Shown here: piece after piece, positions 6,280 to 14,159 of the stretch
Numbering within the stretch: the first letter of the stretch is position 1
Layout of the letters: each line of letters opens with the position of its first letter
Origin: a virus
Virus record (IMG/VR): IMGVR_UViG_3300009156_000095
Location: 1-20,798 of that record
DNA: 20,798 bases
Strand: one strand, 5' to 3'
Made by a program: the position numbers and the translations under genes
Notes under the pieces: model-generated
What the model saw: the letters and a program-made list of their open reading frames with translations, nothing else
Told to the model about the DNA's origin: nothing
The model's database searches: none

Positions 6280-7224
6280 TCAGGGCCTCTTCGCCCCGCC
6301 GGCCATGCTCAGCCTGGCCAGCACCTCGCGGGCTTCCTGGGCGGCCTGCGGATTGACCAGCAGCCGGCCCCCGGCGTCCCTGGTCATATAGTTTTTGACC
6401 GCAGGTGCGAGGGTCTGGGCCCAGGTTGACGCTGTTGTCGCCACGGGTGGAAGCCCGATTGCGGCAAGCCCGGTATCCGCAGCCATCGTCGTAAGCTTTG
6501 GCGCGTTACCCAAAGACTCAACGGCATTGGCTACCCTGGAGGTCGGCGCGGGCGGCGCTGGAGCCGGCCGGAACACTTCTTGCAGCGTTTTCGGAGCTGG
6601 TGGCGGTGGGGCCGCCCTGGTGCCGCCGCTCCACCATTTCGCGAACGGCGCCGCGATCGCCCCACCGAGCCCGCCCAGGCCACCGCCCCAGGCGGCCCCC
6701 TCGGCGATATCCTCCCAGCTGCCGCCATGCCCATAGGCGTTGACGCCACCCTTGGCAGCGCCCTCGGTGCCATAGGCCAAGCCGCTCTTGAGCATCCCCG
6801 CCTCGGGAGCCAAGAATTTGCCGGCCACCGCTGGATTGGCCAGGCTGCTGCCGAATTCGACCGCACTAAAGGTGCCGGGGTTGACGGCATCGATGGCGGC
6901 CCTGTCGGCCTCACGCAGCTTGGTCTGCTTCTCGTTGGCCTTGTCCCAGCTCATGTTGCCGGAGAGCGTGTCGGCCAGAGCCGCGCCCTTGTCGGCCAGG
7001 CCGAAAGTCAGGCCGCTCACTCCGGCTCGCGCCAGCGCATGGAGGCGATTGCCGACCCCGCCCCAGTAGCCCGGCGCGCTGGTGTCGGGCAGCTGGAACA
7101 TCCCGCCATCGGCGGCGGGTTTGTTGGTGACGCCGGACGGCGCCGTCGGCGGGATCAGGTCATCGAAGCGCCCACCGCCGCCGCTGCCGCCCTTCTTGGG
7201 AATGAGATCGTCAAACCTACCCAT
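6280..7224 (-). CDS. Putative internal virion/ejection protein with FDDLIP motifs
   Basis: This 314-residue protein opens with G-R-F-D-D-L-I-P twice (residues 2-9 and 18-25), separated by a Gly/Ser/Lys-rich linker. F-D-D-L-I-P is a short motif I associate with ejection or internal proteins of podophages. Two stretches rich in Gly, Ala and aliphatic residues follow: about 64-85 (V-S-G-L-T-F-G-L-A-D) and about 174-195 (G-G-G-L-G-G-L-G-G-A-I). They could insert into membranes. A Pro/Ala-rich linker spans about 200-225. The C-terminus ends in a helical A-A-Q-E-A-R-E-V-L-A-R-L segment. The ATG is in a TGATG overlap with the preceding stop and lacks its own Shine-Dalgarno, so coupling is likely. 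The role in DNA delivery is inferred from motif and position. Confidence 0.7.
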   Translation of the reverse strand: MGRFDDLIPKKGGSGGGGRFDDLIPPTAPSGVTNKPAADGGMFQLPDTSAPGYWGGVGNRLHALARAGVSGLTFGLADKGAALADTLSGNMSWDKANEKQTKLREADRAAIDAVNPGTFSAVEFGSSLANPAVAGKFLAPEAGMLKSGLAYGTEGAAKGGVNAYGHGGSWEDIAEGAAWGGGLGGLGGAIAAPFAKWWSGGTRAAPPPPAPKTLQEVFRPAPAPPAPTSRVANAVESLGNAPKLTTMAADTGLAAIGLPPVATTASTWAQTLAPAVKNYMTRDAGGRLLVNPQAAQEAREVLARLSMAGGAKRP

Positions 7225-8621
7225 CAGAGTTTCGACGGATCGCCTCCCTGCTCTCGCAGTCGCTTCTCGACCGCCGCCCGGTCTGCCCCGCGCGCGAGAG
7301 CGTCACGCGCCTCTTGCAGAATGTCGCCGCCACCACCGCCGCCAGTGCTGCTGGTCTTGTCGGGATCCCAGTCGAGCACCGCGCGCGCGTTCGCCACCGG
7401 CCCGGCGTAGTTGCTGAGCGTGCCCCATTTGGCCCAATGCTCGGCCATCGCCTGCTTGGCGACGGCGATCTGTTTCACCTGCTCCATCAGCATCCCGGCG
7501 CGGCGGGCGTTCTCTGTCGGATCCAGCCTGTCGTTGAAGGCGCGGTTCATCAGCGCCTCGCCTTCCTGCTGGGTGAACTGCGAGCCGAGCACCTGGCGCA
7601 GCGTCGTCTGCACCGTCTCGCGGATCGCGTCCTGAGCGATCTGGCCATTCGGGTTGAGGTATGGCTTCAAGGCATCGGGGATCAGCCCGGCGGCCCCGGT
7701 GATCCCGGTATATTTCGACGGGTTGGCGTTGAGGAGATCCAGCGCCTTCTGCACCTGCTCGACGGCCTTGGCGGCAGCTCCGCCGCCCGCCTGGTTCCAG
7801 TCGAGGATCTCCTTGGCCGCCTGGGTGTCGTAGGCCGCCTGGCCGGGGGTGAACAGGTCGCCAGGCTTGGCCGGCGCGACATAGTTGGCCTTCTTGAGCG
7901 CGTCGTCGCGTTCCGCCTGGCTGATCCGGCCGGCCTGGAAGTCGGCCTCGATCCTGGCGGTGTCGGTCTGCGGCTTGGCCGCCTCGGTTTTTGCCGCCGT
8001 CGAGGCGGCCTCCTTGTCGGCCTCGACCTTGGCGATCGCTGCCAGGCGCTCGGCCTCCTGGCGATCCTCTTGGAGATTGGTCTGCTGGGCGCGCTGCGCC
8101 GCCGCGTCGGCGGCTTGCTGGGCCCGCGTTGCTTCGCCCTCGCCGTGCTGGAACGTCTGCCCAGCCTCCCGCTCGCTGGTCTGGAATTCGCGCTGCGCCG
8201 CCGCCTGCCGCTCCTGCCGTCGGCTCTCGGCCATGTCGTGAAGCATGGGGAGCACCTTCTCGGGCATGAGCGCGCCCATGACCTGCATCGCCTCGGGGCT
8301 GAACTCGCCGGTATCGGGATTGAACTGGGTCATCGCCTGGGACAGCGCCTGGCGGCCCTCGGCCAGCTGCTTGTCGGCGCGGCCCTGGCTGAGCCCCTGC
8401 ATCACCGACTGCGCCAGGTAGCCCACGCCCTGCATCGGGCTGGTCATCTGCGGCAGCTCGATCTGCTGGTTGGAGAGCTGCTTCTGGCGGGCGATCAGGG
8501 CATCGAGCGTCATGCCGCCGCCAGGTACGCTGCCAGGCGGTGAACCGCCGGGCGAGACGCCCATGCCGATAATGTTGGGACCAAGCCGGCTAGTGCCGGG
8601 AGCGGGCGGGACGCGGACCAT
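7224..8621 (-). CDS. Putative internal virion (ejection) protein, coiled-coil
   Basis: This 465-residue protein starts with a Pro/Gly-rich segment (1-36). A long Gln/Ala/Glu/Arg-rich helical region, likely coiled coil, covers about 125-240. A C-terminal domain (about 290-410) contains V-L-G-S-Q-F-T-Q-Q-E-G-E-A-L and N-D-R-L-D-P-T-E-N-A-R-R. I recognise this arrangement from internal/ejection proteins of podophages and related phages. A Gly run precedes a last helix, A-R-D-A-L-A-R-G-A-D with V-E-K-R-L-R-E-Q-G. It lies directly after the virion lysozyme in a TGATG overlap, with GGAGG about 12 nt upstream. A part in the DNA-ejection channel is likely but rests on family resemblance and gene order. 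Confidence 0.7.
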   Translation of the reverse strand: MVRVPPAPGTSRLGPNIIGMGVSPGGSPPGSVPGGGMTLDALIARQKQLSNQQIELPQMTSPMQGVGYLAQSVMQGLSQGRADKQLAEGRQALSQAMTQFNPDTGEFSPEAMQVMGALMPEKVLPMLHDMAESRRQERQAAAQREFQTSEREAGQTFQHGEGEATRAQQAADAAAQRAQQTNLQEDRQEAERLAAIAKVEADKEAASTAAKTEAAKPQTDTARIEADFQAGRISQAERDDALKKANYVAPAKPGDLFTPGQAAYDTQAAKEILDWNQAGGGAAAKAVEQVQKALDLLNANPSKYTGITGAAGLIPDALKPYLNPNGQIAQDAIRETVQTTLRQVLGSQFTQQEGEALMNRAFNDRLDPTENARRAGMLMEQVKQIAVAKQAMAEHWAKWGTLSNYAGPVANARAVLDWDPDKTSSTGGGGGGDILQEARDALARGADRAAVEKRLREQGGDPSKL

Positions 8622-9361
8622 CAGCCGAATAGCCTCCCTGAATTGAGCTGTGCCATGAGCTGGGTGAGCACCTGGCGGCGATCGGCGCCGAGCGGGGTCA
8701 CCGGGGCCACCGCCTCGGCATCGACGCGGGCCGCCTCGGGCGCCGGCCTCAGCTGATTGGTGCCGGCGAGCTGGGCGGTCGGAAACTTCAGCCCGCTGAG
8801 CGCGTCTCCGATCTCGTTGACCATGCTCTTGGGCTGGTTCTGCTTAGCCCAGAGCGCGGCCAGCTTCTGCCGGTTCTCCTCACTCCAGGGGTCGTTGGGA
8901 TTTGGAGCCGAGCCGCCGCCGGAGCCGCCGCCGGAGCTGCTGCCTGCAGCGGCGCCGCCATAGGATGCCGCGCGCTTGGCCGCATTGTCGGCGGAGGGAC
9001 GCTCCCAGTAGTTGAGAAAGTTGGTGCCCGCCTCACCCTGCGTCTTGGCCGCCAGCACCTTGTCCCAAGCGGCTTTCTCGCTGGTCGTGTTTTCGTGATG
9101 GAAGAAATCGAGCTGCACGTCGGGGTCGGAAACGTCCTTCCCCTGCTCGGCCGCGAACTGCTCCAGCGCCACCCGGCGGGGGCCGGTCCACTGCGCCAGG
9201 CCGTAGCCGCCCCGGCCGGCGATCGGCGCCCGCTCTTGGATCCCGGTGTCGAGGCCGCTCTCGTCGCGCCAGTTCATCACTACGCCCCGGGCGACATGCT
9301 CGGGGTAGCCGTAGCGTTGCACCATGGTGCTGACGAGCTGGTCCTCGCTGAGCCGGGGCAT
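8621..9361 (-). CDS. Virion-associated lysozyme-like protein (Phage_lysozyme2 type)
   Basis: The product is 246 residues. Residues about 8-95 match the phage tail lysozyme pattern: N-W-R-D-E-S-G-L-D-T-G, with Glu34 as likely catalytic acid, then G-R-G-G-Y-G-L-A-Q-W-T-G-P-R-R (49-63) and a Q-L-D-F-F-H-H-E helix. A Gly/Ser linker (about 135-156) leads to a C-terminal tail of about 90 residues. That tail begins D-P-W-S-E-E-N and ends V-L-T-Q-L-M-A-Q-L-N-S-G. It may dock the enzyme to the internal or tail complex. Such enzymes cleave peptidoglycan locally during DNA entry. GGAGGT precedes the ATG at good spacing. It sits among the ejection proteins, not with lysis genes, which favours an entry role over release. 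Domain assignment is by motif; the tail is unassigned. Confidence 0.82.
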   Translation of the reverse strand: MPRLSEDQLVSTMVQRYGYPEHVARGVVMNWRDESGLDTGIQERAPIAGRGGYGLAQWTGPRRVALEQFAAEQGKDVSDPDVQLDFFHHENTTSEKAAWDKVLAAKTQGEAGTNFLNYWERPSADNAAKRAASYGGAAAGSSSGGGSGGGSAPNPNDPWSEENRQKLAALWAKQNQPKSMVNEIGDALSGLKFPTAQLAGTNQLRPAPEAARVDAEAVAPVTPLGADRRQVLTQLMAQLNSGRLFG

Positions 9362-9364
9362 GGC

Positions 9365-9841
9365 TTACCTCCGATAGCTCGCCATCGAGCGGCCATTGCC
9401 GGCCATGCCGCCACCGCCGGCCCGCTGTTGCAGCGCCTGCACCATCAGCTGCTCCATCGGGTTCGAGGCGACCGGCGCCTGCATCTTGTTGGGGCCAAAC
9501 ATCTGACTGATGCCGTACTGCGCGAAGGGGCCGCCCATGCTCATCATGCCCTGGGCGAACTTTTGCTGCTTGTTGTAGTCGAGCAGCTTCTGGGCAAAGG
9601 CATTGGCATCGGTCAGCGGGTTGGCGGCCGGCGCTGCCGCGCGCGCCGCTGCGGCCTGTTGAGCGCGGGCGGTGTTCGCGGCATTGGCGCCCTCGGTGCC
9701 CTCGACTGTCGCCCAGCCGGAATCGGGCAGCACCGAGTTGTAGCTCGGCGCCCACGGGGTGGCGCTGCCGTAGTCGGTGATCATGCCGGAAGGCGTGGCC
9801 TGGGTGGGAGGCCTGGAGCTGCCGCCGCCTGAAGATGCCAT
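9365..9841 (-). CDS. Virion-operon protein, unknown function, 158 residues
   Basis: This is a low-complexity protein. The N-terminus is Ser/Gly/Pro-rich and the middle (about 50-75) is a helical Ala/Gln/Arg-rich stretch. Next comes L-T-D-A-N-A-F-A-Q-K-L-L-D-Y-N, then Met/Gly-rich segments (F-A-Q-G-M-M-S-M-G-G and G-I-S-Q-M-F-G-P-N). A Gly-rich M-A-G-N-G-R-S end closes it. A good AGGAGAG precedes the ATG. It lies between the 296-residue protein and the lysozyme and is most likely another internal virion component. The Met/Gly-rich segments might be membrane-interacting, but no family is recognised. Confidence 0.65.
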   Translation of the reverse strand: MASSGGGSSRPPTQATPSGMITDYGSATPWAPSYNSVLPDSGWATVEGTEGANAANTARAQQAAAARAAAPAANPLTDANAFAQKLLDYNKQQKFAQGMMSMGGPFAQYGISQMFGPNKMQAPVASNPMEQLMVQALQQRAGGGGMAGNGRSMASYRR

Positions 9842-9850
9842 GGTTCTCTC

Positions 9851-10741
9851 CTATGCCCGTGCCCAATTGCCGGCGGCCCCGCCGCCGACGGCGCCTGCCA
9901 GGCTGAACAGGCCCTGGTTGAAGGCGTTCGCGGAGGCGAGCTGGTTCTGGTAGTTGCTGGCCATGTAATTGCCAGGCGAAGCAGCCGAGATCCCCTGCCG
10001 GCTGAACGGCGAGAACGACGGCATGTTGACCTGGGAGCCACCCAACAGAGCCATGATCTCGTTGATCGGTTGATTCCTTAGAGCGAAGCTTTCCTGCGTC
10101 TGCGCCTGCCGGAGCTGGTTGTTGGCGGCGTTGCCGGCGAGATAGGCGTCGTAGTTGGACCTGGCTTCCTGGCCCGAGGCCAAATAGGCCTGCTGCTGGG
10201 CGTCGGTGCGGGCCCGCTGCTGGGCATCCTGAACGTCGGTCCAGCCCTGCGACCCCGGGCTCATGCCACGGGCGGCGAGCTGCGCCTCCTGGGCGGCGTT
10301 CGCCTTGTTCATGGCGTCGGTCTGCCGCCCCATCAGCGCCTTTTCGATCGCCGGCCGATCGGTCGCCTCGGAAAAGCCACGGGCGCTCTGCCAGGGCTGC
10401 CAGCCCTGGGTGTTGATCGACTGGTTGAGATAGTCGCCGATCTTGGCCGACTGCTGGGTGGCGGTGCGGCCGAGATTGTAGCGGGTCGAGGTATCCCAGC
10501 CGGCGATCTTCTGCTCATCCGGGGAGAGCGTCGTCGTCCGGGTGTAGCGCGGCACCGAGATCATCCGGCCGTCGGCGCCGGGCACCTGCTCCCAGCCGGC
10601 GACCTGATAGTTCACCGAGCCGTAGGGCGATTGCTCATTCGGGTTGTTGATGATCGCCGAGCTGCTGGCCGCCCCGACCTGGGCGTTCTGATCGGCCGCC
10701 GCCTGCTGATAGGGGTTAGGTGGCTTGGGGCTGGATGCCAT
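9851..10741 (-). CDS. Putative internal virion protein, Gln/Ala-rich, 296 residues
   Basis: It begins with P-K-P-P-N-P-Y-Q-Q-A-A-A-D-Q-N, a form I recognise from virion proteins that follow the tail-tube genes in many podophages. There it is often annotated as a hypothetical or as an internal protein. Features include N-E-Q-S-P-Y-G-S-V-N-Y (residues 35-45), a helical Gln/Ala-rich middle (about 140-220) with L-A-A-R-G-M-S-P-G-S, and a Gly/Ala-rich end (about 275-296, S-L-A-G-A-V-G-G-G-A) that could be a membrane-active tail. GGAGG lies upstream of the ATG, inside the last codons of the acetyltransferase gene, and the two genes overlap by 26 nt. Function is inferred only from order and composition. 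Confidence 0.7.
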   Translation of the reverse strand: MASSPKPPNPYQQAAADQNAQVGAASSSAIINNPNEQSPYGSVNYQVAGWEQVPGADGRMISVPRYTRTTTLSPDEQKIAGWDTSTRYNLGRTATQQSAKIGDYLNQSINTQGWQPWQSARGFSEATDRPAIEKALMGRQTDAMNKANAAQEAQLAARGMSPGSQGWTDVQDAQQRARTDAQQQAYLASGQEARSNYDAYLAGNAANNQLRQAQTQESFALRNQPINEIMALLGGSQVNMPSFSPFSRQGISAASPGNYMASNYQNQLASANAFNQGLFSLAGAVGGGAAGNWARA

Positions 10742-11222
10742 GGGAGCCTCCGAAATAGTCGGTCTGGCGGATGGTCCCGCCCGTGTAGCCAGGAAGGAAC
10801 CGGCAGTCCTCCGGCAGCATGCCCCACATCAGAACGTCGCGCGTGCCCTCGACCCCGCAGCGCAGGAAGCCCTCATAGACGAAGCCCATCCTCCGCACCT
10901 GTTCGAGAGCGCGGGCGTTGCCGGGCTCGACCAGGGCGGTGATCCGCCGGGCGCGGGTAAAGAGGGTGCGAAAGATCGTCTTGAGCAGCCGCCTGGTCAT
11001 GATCCGCTGATCGGCGATCGCGCAGGTGAAATGCCAGTCGAACCAGGTCTTGGGCTCGCAGGCGAGCACGCCCACCACCTGGTCGTCGCTCTCGCGCCAG
11101 GCGGTGATGCAGAACCATTCGCGCATGTCGAGGTGGCCGTAGGGGATCGCCGTCTCCTCTTCCAGAAACTGGCAGGCCTCGACGGTCAGCGGGGCGGCGA
11201 AGGAGAAACGATAGCGGCTCAT
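10716..11222 (-). CDS. GNAT-like N-acetyltransferase
   Basis: This 168-residue protein fits the GNAT fold (RimJ/RimL-like). A strand Q-V-V-G-V-L-A-C-E (48-56) is followed by a helix after R-I-M-T-R-R-L-L-K. Then come I-T-A-L-V-E-P-G-N-A-R-A-L (94-106) and the characteristic R-R-M-G-F-V-Y-E-G-F-L-R (110-121). The usual Gly-rich acetyl-CoA loop (R/Q-x-x-G-x-G/A) is degenerate here, with no Gly in Q-R-I-M-T-R-R. It may therefore bind CoA atypically or have a structural job. I chose ATG 11222 over the longer frame from 11342: it forms a 4-nt ATGA overlap with the nozzle gene stop, and the extra residues are Arg-rich shadow. A target cannot be deduced. Its place amid tail genes suggests modification of a virion or host surface component. 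Confidence 0.75.
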   Translation of the reverse strand: MSRYRFSFAAPLTVEACQFLEEETAIPYGHLDMREWFCITAWRESDDQVVGVLACEPKTWFDWHFTCAIADQRIMTRRLLKTIFRTLFTRARRITALVEPGNARALEQVRRMGFVYEGFLRCGVEGTRDVLMWGMLPEDCRFLPGYTGGTIRQTDYFGGSHGIQPQAT

Positions 11223-13060
11223 CCGACCACCGCCCCGATCTCGTAGACGACATCGATGCCGGCGAGCGCAAAGTGGCAGTCGTTGACGGTCACCTTGATG
11301 CGCGGGGCGCCGACCCCGCCGAGCCCCGACACCCCGTTCCAAAGCGTCATCGCCTTGGGGTTGGTCTGCCAGTAGTCCACGTCCCAGGTGGCGGTGTCCC
11401 AGGAGCCGCCCAGCCTGGCGATCGACACATCGGGCTGATTGAGCGGCGGCGAATCGTCATAGTCGACGCGGATGTCGACGTAGGGTTTGGCGATGCCGTC
11501 GGTGATGATGTAGGGCCGCACCATCTGGAACTTCTTCAGCGAAGAGGTGCCAAACGTCGACCAGGTGAGCATCACATCGGCGGTGATCGGCCGGCCGTCA
11601 TCGGAGTAGGCGTTCCGGCTCATCTCGTAGAGCGCGCCCGTGTCGGACGCGCAGTAGAGCTTGCGGCCGAGCCACTGCCAGGTGCGGGCCGGCACGTCGC
11701 TCCAGCTCGCCCAGATCGGATCCGGCATGAACCTGATCATCTGGCGGAACACGTTGGGCGCGCCGCTCGGAAAATTGCAGATTGCCCAACCGTGATTGTA
11801 GTCGAGGATCACCTCCCAGCCGGAGCCGCCGGAGCCGCGATCGGCGGTCAGCTCGGCGAACATGTCGGTGACGTTCTTGTCGGACACCCCGAGCTGCTCG
11901 GCCTCGGCCCTGAGCATGGTCGACATCGGCACCAGGCCGGTCGAGATGAAGGCGTAGAGATCGCCGCCGTAGTTGATCACCGAGCGCATCGACATCGGCG
12001 CGTCGAAGCGGAAGATGCCGGTCAGGGCGAAGTCAGTGTCGGGATCGGTGCCGCCATAGATTACGGCCTCGCCGTTGGAGCTGAAAATCACCAGCTGGTC
12101 TTCGGTGCCCGCGCCCCCATCGAGAGTCCACGTATAGATTGCACGGATCGAGCCACCTCGCCTAAAAAGTGCATTGAGCGGTAGCTGCTTGAGCTGCCCC
12201 GATTTCTGCTGCAGCGGCAGATAGAACAGCGCCAGATTGGTGTGGTCGGCGAACCACAGCCGGTTCATATGCGACAGCACCAGGTGGAAATTCTGCGGAT
12301 TGCAGTAGGTGGCGCCGGCCGGCGCCGTCAGCGTCTCCTTCACCAGGGAGCCGAGCGGGATCGCGTCGACACCGGAGGTCTGCGGGCCGGTCGCCGCCGA
12401 GGTGTTGACGCCGACCAGGGTGAAGGTGTTGACGGGGGTGTTGACCGACGAGATCTGATGGTTGCCGTTGGCGGCCGAATGCGTGGCGTCGGCGCCGACG
12501 ATCTTGACGTAGTCGCCATTGTGGAACTTGCCGATGTCGGCCGCCGCCACCGTCACCACCGCCGGGTTGGCGTTCGACAGGCTGGTGACCGTGACCGGCG
12601 CGCCATCGACTGCCGTGCCGCCGTTCCAGCTCCAGACCCCGTCGGCGCCGTTGACGGCGACCGTGTAGTCGTCGTCGCCGAGATTCGAGAACGAGGTCCA
12701 AGCCCAGAAATTGGCATTGAAGCCGGAGCGCAGCAGCGTAGCGTCCTGCTTGTAGAGCTTGCCCTCGGCCGCCAACAGCATGGCGTTGGGCGCGCCATAG
12801 AACGGCAGGATCGTCTCGATCGAGGCCTGGCTGGCGAGCTGCGAGATCTTGATCAGGCCGGGCCGGATGGTGATGCGGTCCTTCTCCACCGTCCAGTTGT
12901 CGAGGATCGAGGCGGTGAAGGCGTCGGCGGTAGCCAGCTTGGAGCTGAGCGACAGCCCCTTGACCGGGGCTTGCAAGTGCTTGGTCTGCGCCGCCAGCTT
13001 CTTCTTGGCCAGCGTCGGCACTGCCTTCGAAGCGTAGCGGGACGGCGCGACCCTGGTCAC
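11219..13060 (-). CDS. Tail nozzle / stabilisation-like protein (beta-propeller type)
   Basis: This 613-residue protein matches in size and pattern the tail-tube nozzle group (P22 gp10-like stabilisation protein, functionally like T7 gp12). A short basic N-terminal part (K-K-K-L-A-A-Q-T-K) leads to repeated beta segments, including N-R-L-W-F-A-D, L-V-I-F-S-S-N-G-E-A-V-I-Y-G-G-T-D and W-A-S-W-S-D-V. These look like propeller blades. The C-terminus (about 490-613) resembles a fibre-docking beta domain. The start codon is GTG in a GTGA overlap with the preceding adaptor stop. Known homologues close the distal end of the short tail and contact fibres and needle. The family call rests on sequence style, length and position, since no alignment was possible. 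Confidence 0.78.
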   Translation of the reverse strand: MTRVAPSRYASKAVPTLAKKKLAAQTKHLQAPVKGLSLSSKLATADAFTASILDNWTVEKDRITIRPGLIKISQLASQASIETILPFYGAPNAMLLAAEGKLYKQDATLLRSGFNANFWAWTSFSNLGDDDYTVAVNGADGVWSWNGGTAVDGAPVTVTSLSNANPAVVTVAAADIGKFHNGDYVKIVGADATHSAANGNHQISSVNTPVNTFTLVGVNTSAATGPQTSGVDAIPLGSLVKETLTAPAGATYCNPQNFHLVLSHMNRLWFADHTNLALFYLPLQQKSGQLKQLPLNALFRRGGSIRAIYTWTLDGGAGTEDQLVIFSSNGEAVIYGGTDPDTDFALTGIFRFDAPMSMRSVINYGGDLYAFISTGLVPMSTMLRAEAEQLGVSDKNVTDMFAELTADRGSGGSGWEVILDYNHGWAICNFPSGAPNVFRQMIRFMPDPIWASWSDVPARTWQWLGRKLYCASDTGALYEMSRNAYSDDGRPITADVMLTWSTFGTSSLKKFQMVRPYIITDGIAKPYVDIRVDYDDSPPLNQPDVSIARLGGSWDTATWDVDYWQTNPKAMTLWNGVSGLGGVGAPRIKVTVNDCHFALAGIDVVYEIGAVVG

Positions 13061-13488
13061 TGCATCCGGCCCCCATCCGCCTCGTCATAGAGGTCGAGCA
13101 CCTTGGCGTTCGCCTTGGCGCCGACCTTGTTCAAGCGCACCGCAAAGTCACGCATGTACTCGCCGAATTCGAGGCCCTTGGAGGCGAGGAAACGGAACTT
13201 CAGTCCGTTGATCGCCAGGCGCCCGTCGAACAGGATCTGGTCCTCGTCGGCCGTCGGCCGGGTGGCCAGCGAGCCGTCGGCGGCGACCAGGATCCAGTTG
13301 CCGTCGCCGAGCGTCTCCTCATAGGGCTGCTCCTCCAGCACCTCGTCGGCGACCGCCGACAGGATCGCCACCATCTGGGCGATGTCCTCATCCGGCGAGC
13401 CGATCGCCTGGGTGATCGGCTGCTGGGTGATGCCGATCTCCATCGACGCCTGGGAGATCGCGTCCTTGACGGTGATCAGCTGTGCCAT
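13057..13488 (-). CDS. Probable head-tail adaptor protein
   Basis: This 143-residue protein has a helical N-terminus (V-K-D-A-I-S-Q-A-S-M-E-I-G-I) and D-E-D-I-A-Q-M-V-A-I-L. A conserved-looking centre follows (N-W-I-L-V-A-A-D-G-S and D-Q-I-L-F-D-G-R-L-A-I-N-G-L-K). The C-terminal helix is G-E-Y-M-R-D-F-A-V-R-L-N-K-V. Size, helix-rich character and placement just before the nozzle gene match the adaptor/tail-tubular position of podophages (T7 gp11-like, P22 gp4-like), which joins portal to nozzle. The ATG follows the previous stop after 1 nt, with only a weak GGCGG upstream, so coupling is likely. The assignment is positional more than motif-based. Confidence 0.6.
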   Translation of the reverse strand: MAQLITVKDAISQASMEIGITQQPITQAIGSPDEDIAQMVAILSAVADEVLEEQPYEETLGDGNWILVAADGSLATRPTADEDQILFDGRLAINGLKFRFLASKGLEFGEYMRDFAVRLNKVGAKANAKVLDLYDEADGGRMQ

Positions 13489-13489
13489 C

Positions 13490-14044
13490 TCAAGCCGCCA
13501 CCCGCGCCTTCAGCGCGTTCAGCATGCCGTCCTGCGCCTTGATGGTGGAGCGCAGCTCGTCCACCTGTTCCTTGAGCGCCGCGATCTCGCCGTCGCGCTC
13601 CCGCAATTTCACCTCGAACTGGCCCAGCTCGGCCGACAGCTCAATCATCGCCTTGGCCCGCTGCGCCAGCTCGCGCAGCTCGCCGGGCATGGCGTCCTTC
13701 TTGCTGCCGGTCCTGTCGGCCAGCTTGGCGAGCTGCTCGACGGTGTAGATCTCGCGCGCCGACAGCATCTGGATCGCCGCCTGGCTGGCGGCCGGCCACA
13801 GCACCAGGGGGAAGCCCTCTTGCTGGGTCACCTCCATCGCCTTGCGCTGCTTTTCGTAGAGCCTGTGGGCGTCGGGATAGGTTTCAATGTCCTCGTCGTC
13901 GGCCTCGCGCGTCTGCATCGTGTACGGCGGCACCGAGACGGTGATCATCAGCGTGGACACGAAGCGCGGCAGGCCGTCGGAAGAGACGCCCTCCTGCTTG
14001 TAGCCATCGAAGAAGCTTGCGAATGCCTGGGTCTGCTCTGCCAT
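13490..14044 (-). CDS. Coiled-coil structural-operon protein, unknown
   Basis: This is a 184-residue protein. The N-terminal part (1-90) is mixed, with V-S-T-L-M-I-T-V-S-V-P-P-Y and R-E-A-D-D-E-D-I-E. The C-terminal part (about 120-184) is a strongly predicted coiled coil, with heptad-like L-R-E-L-A-Q-R-A-K and K-L-R-E-R-D-G-E-I-A-A-L-K-E-Q-V. AGGAGG lies 6 nt before the ATG. It is the first gene after the capsid gene and the stem-loop that follows it, so it may start a separate translation block. It could be a tail-assembly or portal-associated protein. No family is recognised. Confidence 0.75.
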   Translation of the reverse strand: MAEQTQAFASFFDGYKQEGVSSDGLPRFVSTLMITVSVPPYTMQTREADDEDIETYPDAHRLYEKQRKAMEVTQQEGFPLVLWPAASQAAIQMLSAREIYTVEQLAKLADRTGSKKDAMPGELRELAQRAKAMIELSAELGQFEVKLRERDGEIAALKEQVDELRSTIKAQDGMLNALKARVAA

Positions 14045-14119
14045 GGATTCCTCCTGCCCTAGTTGGAGTGAGGAGCGGAGGGCCAGGTCTAGGGCACCGG
14101 ACCCGCCGCCCCCAAAGCC

Positions 14120-14146
14120 GCGCCCGAGCCGACAGCTCTCGGGCGC
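14120..14146 (-). terminator. Stem-loop after the major capsid gene
   Basis: GCGCCCGAG (14120-14128) pairs perfectly with CTCGGGCGC (14138-14146) across a 9-nt loop. On the minus strand it lies just past the capsid stop and is followed by GGCTTTGGGG, so there is a short T run but no long U-tract. A stem-loop directly after the capsid gene is in the place where T7 has its late terminator. It may dampen expression of the distal genes or stabilise the capsid mRNA. Confidence 0.5.
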
Positions 14147-14159
14147 AGCGGTGGGACGA

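Noticed and set aside
11223-11342. Longer N-terminus for the acetyltransferase
   Set aside because: The extra 40 residues are Arg/Gly-rich shadow of the nozzle gene. ATG 11222 gives an ATGA overlap.
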